Source of the DNA: Alloboseaceae bacterium BT-24-1
Lineage (GTDB): Bacteria; Pseudomonadota; Alphaproteobacteria; Rhizobiales; Beijerinckiaceae
Assembly (NCBI GenBank): GCA_025846845.1
Contig: JAOYTL010000008.1
Span: 186,001-250,000 of the forward strand
Length of the DNA stretch: 64,000 nucleotides
Reading direction: 5' to 3'
The notes under the pieces were generated by a model. That model was not told the DNA's origin. It saw only the letters and a program-made list of their open reading frames with translations, and did not search any database. Shown here in pieces: positions 59,022-64,000 of the stretch. The position numbers and the translations under genes were made by a program. The first letter of the stretch is position 1. Every line of letters begins with the position of its first letter.

Positions 59022-59129
59022 GATCCGACCCCCACGGATTGTCGGTGGACCCGGATCGCTAACCCAATTCTTACCTTGGGTCATGCACCCTAAAGCGGTA
59101 ATCCGACTAGCCAACGACCGGCGCAGCTC

Positions 59130-59603
59130 TCAACCCAGGCCCGGATCCTCGCTGACCGCCAACCGCCCAGCCGCCAGCCGGGCAAAGGCGATGGTCAGCA
59201 TCTTACGGCGTGCTGGTGCCAGCTGATGGCGCGGCGGCTCGCGCAGCAGCTCGCCGCCGAAGGCGTCGGCGACGATCAGGCCGACATCCTCGGGCAGAAT
59301 CTCCATAGGAAATTCGGGCGCAACCGCGAAGAGGAAGCCGTCGCAATAATCGCGGTAATCAGACCATTTGCCGTCGACCCGGTAATCCTCGATCCCGGAC
59401 TTGACCTCGACGACGAGGAGCTCACCGGAGGGCGAGAGCGCGACGATGTCGCCGCGCCTGCCGTTGGCGAAGGTCATCTCCTTGACGACGGCGTAGCCGC
59501 GCTCACGCAGGTGGCGCGAGGCGCCGCGGCAAACGGCTCGGGTGATATCCGGCCGGGCAGGCGGCGGATTGAGGACGGAATCGGCGGCGACCATGCCCGT
59601 CAT
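59130..59603 (-). CDS. mmcB: MmcB family DNA repair protein
   Basis: The protein is 157 aa from ATG 59603 (ATG 59594 is 3 codons on). It has a PD-(D/E)XK-like fold with FANGRRGDIVALSPSGELLVVEVKSG, where Asp and Glu-x-Lys are the putative nuclease residues. SDYRDYCDGFLFAVAPEFP and DVGLIVADAFGG follow. Alphaproteobacterial MmcB is needed for survival of mitomycin C damage in Caulobacter and is SOS-induced. A LexA-like box touches the start codon. Confidence 0.9.
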   Translation of the reverse strand: MTGMVAADSVLNPPPARPDITRAVCRGASRHLRERGYAVVKEMTFANGRRGDIVALSPSGELLVVEVKSGIEDYRVDGKWSDYRDYCDGFLFAVAPEFPMEILPEDVGLIVADAFGGELLREPPRHQLAPARRKMLTIAFARLAAGRLAVSEDPGLG

Positions 59604-59618
59604 GTTCTGCTTTTGTGC
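59604..59618. promoter_or_regulatory. Candidate LexA (SOS) box at mmcB
   Basis: GTTC-N7-GTGC matches the alphaproteobacterial LexA site GTTC-N7-GTTC with one mismatch. It sits immediately upstream of the mmcB ATG at 59603 and ahead of the divergent WecA-like gene. Being this close to the start codon it would block a transcript already under way, so either the start lies further in (59594) or the box works by roadblock. Confidence 0.4.
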
Positions 59619-59674
59619 TCGCCGACGCAAGAGCCGCTTGCAGCAAGGCTTGGGTTGGCTATGGTCCGCGCGCC

Positions 59675-60694
59675 TTGGAACGCTTCGCTCCCCTCCTGCT
59701 GATCGCCCTCGCCGCCGGCCTCGCCTTTGCGCTGTGCCTGGGCTTGCGACCCCTGATGATGCGCTATGCGCTGGCGCGGCCGAATGCCCGCTCCAGCCAC
59801 CGCACACCGACGCCGCAGGGCGGCGGCATTGCTGTGCTCGCCGGCGCTTTCCTGGCACTGAGCCTGGCCCTGGTCTTCATTCCCATCGAGGCAAACGCCA
59901 GGCAGGGCCTCGTCCTGGTGATGGCTGCCGCCACCCTGCTCGCGCTCGTCGGCGCCTGGGACGACATCAGGCCGCTGTCGCCGGGCTTGCGCCTGCCGCT
60001 ACAATTCCTCTGTGTCGCTATCGTCGTCTTCTACGCTGCGCCTGAGATGCGCCTGCTGCCGGAGGCGCTGCCGCTCTGGGCGGAGCGCGGTCTCGCTTTG
60101 ATCGCCGGCGTCTGGTTCGTCAATCTCGTCAACTTCATGGATGGGATCGACTGGATCACGCTCGCCGGACTGGTGCCGCTGACCGGTGCGATCGCATTCG
60201 CCGGTGCCACTGGCATTGTCGATCCCGCCACCGGGCTCCTGGCTGCGACACTGCTCGGCGGCCTTCTCGGCTTCGCCCCCTTCAACAAGCCGGTGGCACG
60301 AATCTTTCTCGGCGATGTCGGCTCACTACCGCTCGGCCTGCTCGGCGCCTATCTGCTCTATCGCCTCGCCGGCACCGGCGCGCTGACCGCGGCGCTGATC
60401 CTGCCGCTCTATCACGTCATGGACTCGACCATCACGCTGCTGCGCCGCCTCGCACGTGGCGAGAAGGTCTGGCAGGCGCATCGCTCGCATGTCTATCAGC
60501 AGGCGACCGATAACGGCTTCCGGGTGATCGAGATCGTCACGCAGATCGCCTTGCTCAATCTCTGCCTGATCGTGCTCGCAGCGACGAGCATCGCCCTGCC
60601 GGGATTCTGGATACAGCTCGTCTGTCTCCTGGCAGCGCTGGCGCTGACTGGCGCGCTGCTACGCCGCTTCTCGTGCAAGCGGACGCAGCCGTGA
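59675..60694 (+). CDS. WecA/MraY-like polyprenyl-phosphate sugar-1-phosphate transferase
   Basis: The protein is 339 aa from a TTG at 59675 that opens directly into a hydrophobic helix; a GTG at 59615 would add 20 residues. Ten or eleven transmembrane segments are predicted. Signatures are SHRTPTPQGGGIAVL, the aspartates LALVGAWDDIRPL, VNFMDGIDWIT and IFLGDVGSLPLGLLG, with a terminal RSHVYQQ. It starts a lipid-linked glycan (O-antigen or exopolysaccharide) at the inner membrane. It overlaps the downstream epimerase gene by 4 bp (GTGA). Confidence 0.92.
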   Translation: MERFAPLLLIALAAGLAFALCLGLRPLMMRYALARPNARSSHRTPTPQGGGIAVLAGAFLALSLALVFIPIEANARQGLVLVMAAATLLALVGAWDDIRPLSPGLRLPLQFLCVAIVVFYAAPEMRLLPEALPLWAERGLALIAGVWFVNLVNFMDGIDWITLAGLVPLTGAIAFAGATGIVDPATGLLAATLLGGLLGFAPFNKPVARIFLGDVGSLPLGLLGAYLLYRLAGTGALTAALILPLYHVMDSTITLLRRLARGEKVWQAHRSHVYQQATDNGFRVIEIVTQIALLNLCLIVLAATSIALPGFWIQLVCLLAALALTGALLRRFSCKRTQP

Positions 60695-61623
60695 GTGGTG
60701 AACATGTCCTGCTCACCGGTGCGACCGGCTTCGTCGGCCGGCACCTGCTGCACGATCTCGTTGCGCGCGGCTATCGCGTGCGGACGGCAGGCCGCGGAGC
60801 GGTTCCCGCCATCCCCAATGTCGAGCATGTCGCGATCGACGACCTCGGCACGCCGATCGACTGGCTGCCGCTGCTCGCGGGGGTCGATCACGTCGTCCAC
60901 AGCGCCGGGCTCGCCCATGCGGACGGCGATATCCCCGAGGAGCGGTACCGGGCGGTCAATACCGATGCGACGCTGGCGCTCGCACGGGCCGCGCAGGTAG
61001 CGGGCGTCCAGCGCTTCATCTTCCTGTCCTCGATCCGGGCGCAGAGCGGGCCGGTCAGCGACCGCCTGCTGAGCGAGGCCGATGTACCTTCGCCCACCGA
61101 CGCCTATGGCCGCTCCAAGCTCGCCGCCGAACAGGGCCTGGCCGGGCTCGATCTCGACTGGGTCGCGCTGCGGCCGGTGCTGGTCTATGGGCCGGGCGTG
61201 AAGGCCAATATGGCGGCGCTGCTGAAACTGGCGCGATTACCGATGCCGCTGCCGCTCGGCGCGTTGTCGGCAAAGCGTTCGCTGCTGGCGATCGAGAACC
61301 TCGCCGAGGCGGTCGCCTTCGCGTTGAGCGAAGCCTGCCCGGCAAGGCGCAGCTATATCGTCTCAGATCCAGAGCCCCTGTCGGTCGCCGAGATGCTCAC
61401 CGCGATGCGAGCTGGCCTCGCACGCGGGCCGGGCCTGATCGCAGTTCCACTGCCTCTGCTTGCGCTAGTAGCGCAGCTCAGCGGTCGTTCGGCCGCTTTT
61501 AAGCGCCTGGCCAAGGGGTTCGTCGCCGCGCCCGGCGCCTTGATCAGCGCTGGCTGGCAACCGCCTGCGGAGACGAAGGCTGCGCTGGCACGGCTGGCGG
61601 CGGGCCCGGCTGGCGGCGGCTGA
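60691..61623 (+). CDS. NAD-dependent sugar epimerase/dehydratase (SDR)
   Basis: The protein is 310 aa from a GTG at 60691 that overlaps the upstream stop (GTGA). It is an extended short-chain dehydrogenase with HVLLTGATGFVGRHLLHDL at the N-terminus and the catalytic YGRSKLAAEQG (Tyr-x-x-x-Lys), and FLSSIRAQSG with a Ser. Its shape resembles UDP-glucose/GalNAc 4-epimerase-type proteins of polysaccharide loci, but the substrate is not determined. It ends in an 80-bp tail-to-tail overlap with the next gene. Confidence 0.9.
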   Translation: MSGEHVLLTGATGFVGRHLLHDLVARGYRVRTAGRGAVPAIPNVEHVAIDDLGTPIDWLPLLAGVDHVVHSAGLAHADGDIPEERYRAVNTDATLALARAAQVAGVQRFIFLSSIRAQSGPVSDRLLSEADVPSPTDAYGRSKLAAEQGLAGLDLDWVALRPVLVYGPGVKANMAALLKLARLPMPLPLGALSAKRSLLAIENLAEAVAFALSEACPARRSYIVSDPEPLSVAEMLTAMRAGLARGPGLIAVPLPLLALVAQLSGRSAAFKRLAKGFVAAPGALISAGWQPPAETKAALARLAAGPAGGG

Positions 61624-63511
61624 AATCGGGGATCGCCGCTTCGAGAACCGCCTCGGCGCCGAGCCGGTCCTGCGCCGCGAGCGCCCGCTCCAGTTCATCG
61701 AGCCAGCCTTGCAGGCGGGTGCGGCCGGCGAAGATGGGCTTGGCCGCCATGACGCCGTCAAGCCCGGTCTCGGCCATCGGCTCATCCTTGGCGAAGAGGA
61801 TCTCGTTCAGGCGCTCACCCGGCCTGACGCCGGTGATCGCGACCTCGATGTCGACGCCCGGCTCATAGCCGGCGAGGCGAATCATGCGCTCGGCGAGATC
61901 GATGATCTTGAGCGGCTGGCCCATCTTCAGGACGTAGACGGCGGCGCGCTCATCCTGCGCCTCGTGCTCGGGCGCATGCGAAGCGGCGGTCAGCACCAGG
62001 TCGCAGGCCTCGCGAATGGTCATGAAGTAGCGGATCATCTCCGGGCTGGTCACGGTGACCGGCCCGCCGCGCTCGATCTGCGCCTTGAACTTCGGCACCA
62101 CCGAGCCGACCGAGCCGAGCACATTGCCGAAGCGGACGGCGACCAGGCGCGTGCCGCGATTGCCAGCCGCGAATTCCGCGTCGCATGCCTGGGCATACAT
62201 CTCGGCGAAACGCTTGGTCGCGCCCAGCATCGAAACCGGCTCGATCGCCTTGTCGGTCGAGATCATCACGAAGATGCCGGCACCCGCGGCGATCGCCGCC
62301 TCGATCGCGACGACCGAGCCGAAGATATTGGTCTTGATGCCCTCGCTCCAATCGGCCTCGAGATAGGGCACATGCTTCAGCGCCGCGGCATGGATCACGA
62401 TATCGGGCGCGAATGCCTTGAACAGCGGGCCGATGCGGGCTTCGTCGCGGACATCGGCGAGTGCGCCGGTGACCCGCATTGGCAGGTCCTGCGCCAGCAG
62501 CGCCTCGGTGACGTGGAACAGTGCCGGCTCGGAATTCTCGACGACGAGCAGTTCCGTCGCACCGAAGGCTGCGCAACGCAGGCAAATCTCGGAGCCGATC
62601 GAGCCGCCGCCACCGGTGACGATGACGCGCTTGCCCGCAAGGAAACCTTCAAGCCGCTTGCGGTCGATCTTGACCGATGGGCGCACCAGGAGATCCTCGA
62701 TTTCGAGCGGCGCCAGCTCGCTGCCGCGCACGCCTTCGCCAAGCGAATCGAGGCGCGAGATCGGGATGGCGAGCTTGCGCGTCTTGGCGAGCCACTTGTC
62801 CGGCTCGGCTTCCGGCGCCAGAGCGCTCGGCGTCGCGACGATGCGGCGGAACGGCTCGCCGCGTTCGCTGGCGTCGGTCGCGACGATCTCCATCTGCGAA
62901 AGCAGACCAAGTACCGGCACGCCCCGAATGGATTGACCGAGATCGTCACTGCGCGGCGAGAGAATGCCGGCCGGGCGCATCTTGCCCATGGTGCCCGATT
63001 CCATGGCGCGGATCACCATTTCGATATCGACGCCACGGCCGAGCAGCAGGGCCGGGAGCGTCGCTTCGCGCGCCGCCTGGTGCTTGGTGCGGGAGTATCT
63101 GAAGTAGCGATAGGCCAGACGCGGCCCGCCAAGGAGCGCGATCTGGACCAGCCAATAAAGGACGATGGTGATCTTGCCGAAGAAGAAATAGCCGTAGAGG
63201 TTCGGCGCGACGAGCACATAGTCGACGACCAGCAAGGTCAGGGTCAGAACCGTGACCGCCCGGACGATGTTGGACAGGTCCGGCAGCGAGGCGAAGCGCC
63301 ATTTCGAGCGATAGAGCTGGAAAAACCAGTAGACCGCACCGGCATAGGCCACAAAGAAGGGCAGGATCGTCGGCAATTGCCGCATCCGCTCGTCGAACAG
63401 CCACCCGTCGAAGCGCACGGCGAAGACGAAGACGATCGCGAGCGCGGTCATCGCCAGGTCGTGGACGATGACGGCGAGCTTCTTGGCGCTCTGTTTGGTG
63501 AGGGTCAGCAT
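61544..63511 (-). CDS. FlaA1/CapD/WbpM-type nucleotide-sugar 4,6-dehydratase, membrane bound
   Basis: The 655-aa protein has four hydrophobic segments at the N-terminus (about 10-145) and a CoA-binding-like region (about 150-270). From about 290 there is an SDR domain with VIVTGGGGSIGSEICLRCA, STDKAIEPVSMLGATKRFAE (the Met of SMLGATKR replaces the Tyr of YxxxK, as in many members) and VRFGNVLGSVGSVVP. It modifies UDP-GlcNAc or similar for surface polysaccharides. It converges with and overlaps the preceding epimerase gene by 80 bp. Confidence 0.93.
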   Translation of the reverse strand: MLTLTKQSAKKLAVIVHDLAMTALAIVFVFAVRFDGWLFDERMRQLPTILPFFVAYAGAVYWFFQLYRSKWRFASLPDLSNIVRAVTVLTLTLLVVDYVLVAPNLYGYFFFGKITIVLYWLVQIALLGGPRLAYRYFRYSRTKHQAAREATLPALLLGRGVDIEMVIRAMESGTMGKMRPAGILSPRSDDLGQSIRGVPVLGLLSQMEIVATDASERGEPFRRIVATPSALAPEAEPDKWLAKTRKLAIPISRLDSLGEGVRGSELAPLEIEDLLVRPSVKIDRKRLEGFLAGKRVIVTGGGGSIGSEICLRCAAFGATELLVVENSEPALFHVTEALLAQDLPMRVTGALADVRDEARIGPLFKAFAPDIVIHAAALKHVPYLEADWSEGIKTNIFGSVVAIEAAIAAGAGIFVMISTDKAIEPVSMLGATKRFAEMYAQACDAEFAAGNRGTRLVAVRFGNVLGSVGSVVPKFKAQIERGGPVTVTSPEMIRYFMTIREACDLVLTAASHAPEHEAQDERAAVYVLKMGQPLKIIDLAERMIRLAGYEPGVDIEVAITGVRPGERLNEILFAKDEPMAETGLDGVMAAKPIFAGRTRLQGWLDELERALAAQDRLGAEAVLEAAIPDFSRRQPGPPPAVPAQPSSPQAVASQR

Positions 63512-63568
63512 GTGCGGCGGGGTATCCCGCTCCCTCGCCGCCTTGTCAACGCAGGCGGGGCCGGTGGA

Positions 63569-64000
63569 TCAGGCTGCCAGGCGCCTGGCACCCAGCCCGG
63601 CGAGGATGAAGTCGATCATCTCTTCGATGCTCGGGCCCGGCAATTCGGCGCATTGGCCGAGCAGGAGCGGGTGACAGAAGCGCAGCATCGCCATGCGCAC
63701 GCAATGGGTCGCCGTGACCGGATCGCGGGCGCTGAACTCGCCCTTGGCGATGCCGTCGGCGACGACGGCGCGCAGGATCGCGTCATAGCGCTCGATATGG
63801 CCACGGATGACGTCCCAGCTCTCCTCCATGGCGCAGGCAACCATCTCGTGCAGGCGGTGATTGTCGAGATAACGGGCCGCGTTGATGCGACAGGTCGCAG
63901 CGAGAATGTCGCGCAAACGTTCGGCGGCGGGGCGCTTTTCAGCCGCGATCGCGGCAACGGTCGCCTCGAGCTCGGTCATAGAGCGCTCGGCGACAGCCTC
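63569..64000 (-). CDS. TetR family regulator, C-terminal part (cut by window edge)
   Basis: 143 residues are visible, and the frame continues past position 64000, so the DNA-binding N-terminus is outside. The visible part is the ligand-binding domain: AAERLRDILAATCRINAARYLDNH, split by eye, then CAMEESWDVIRGHIERYDAIL and IEEMIDFILAGLGARRL at the end. An internal ATG at 63979 is not the real start, because the TetR fold must begin earlier. The target is unknown. Confidence 0.8.
   Translation of the reverse strand, partial: EAVAERSMTELEATVAAIAAEKRPAAERLRDILAATCRINAARYLDNHRLHEMVACAMEESWDVIRGHIERYDAILRAVVADGIAKGEFSARDPVTATHCVRMAMLRFCHPLLLGQCAELPGPSIEEMIDFILAGLGARRLAA

Noticed and set aside
1..64000. 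tRNA, rRNA, CRISPR arrays and prophage genes
   Set aside because: Looked for T-loop words, direct repeats with regular spacers, and integrase or structural-protein motifs; none was convincing.

Overview
The window looks like a chromosomal segment of an alphaproteobacterium of the order Hyphomicrobiales (Rhizobiales), perhaps Bosea or a relative. This is inferred from G+C content that looks like about two thirds, from the ChvI-ChvG-HprK-EIIA-HPr block next to pckA and ahcY, from a DivL-type kinase beside ahcY, from a fused TsaE-phosphotransferase, and from the rpsT-dnaA-dnaN-recF order. No rRNA, tRNA, CRISPR array, transposase or integrase was recognised.

Layout. 0-8.4 kb: a Tad (tight adherence) type IVc pilus locus on the minus strand. 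It has two near-identical Flp pilins, the prepilin peptidase CpaA, CpaB, the secretin CpaC, CpaD, CpaE/TadZ, the ATPase TadA and the 5' part of tadB (cut by the window edge). A small secretin-N-domain protein is divergent. 8.4-14.3 kb: phosphomannomutase/phosphoglucomutase, a retropepsin-like protease, a sugar block (ribokinase, KDGal kinase, aldose epimerase) and an L,D-transpeptidase. 14.5-23.8 kb: ubiB, ubiE, mutM, a chloramphenicol-phosphotransferase-like kinase, an SRPBCC protein, a LysR regulator divergent from NTF2-like and tautomerase genes, enoyl-CoA hydratase, threonine ammonia-lyase with RidA, and rpsT. 23.8-28.7 kb: a 785-bp possible origin region, then dnaA, dnaN and recF.

28.8-35.6 kb: LysE exporter, cupin, ankyrin protein, hrcA, and rph-rdgB-hemW, then a Tat-exported lactonase-like protein. 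35.8-49.1 kb: TsaE fusion, DivL, ahcY, a small DUF2283/DUF4258/membrane-peptide cassette, HPr, EIIA-Man, HprK, ChvG, ChvI, a HugZ-like protein and pckA. This is a signalling block linking PTS phosphorylation, acid/envelope sensing and gluconeogenesis. 49.1-55.9 kb: DUF4105 protein, a second LysR divergent from an MFS exporter, YgjP-type metallopeptidase, RhuM-like protein and PHB depolymerase. 56.1-58.5 kb: RegB/ActS, RegA/ActR and a group III truncated haemoglobin. 58.5-64 kb: hypothetical exported protein, MmcB, WecA-like transferase, sugar epimerase, FlaA1/CapD-type dehydratase, and a TetR regulator cut by the right edge.

The most interesting signals are: a DivL kinase with Tyr in place of the phospho-accepting His, together with a CtrA-like box at the pilin promoter; a 44-aa one-helix membrane peptide overlapping a DUF4258-DUF2283 pair; three G5-N6-C5 dyads and a nested hairpin ahead of dnaA; a 22-bp palindrome ahead of ahcY; and a RegB/RegA/haemoglobin unit with the RegB redox cysteine conserved. 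All start sites, regulatory sites and family names come from reading the sequence and have not been tested by database search.
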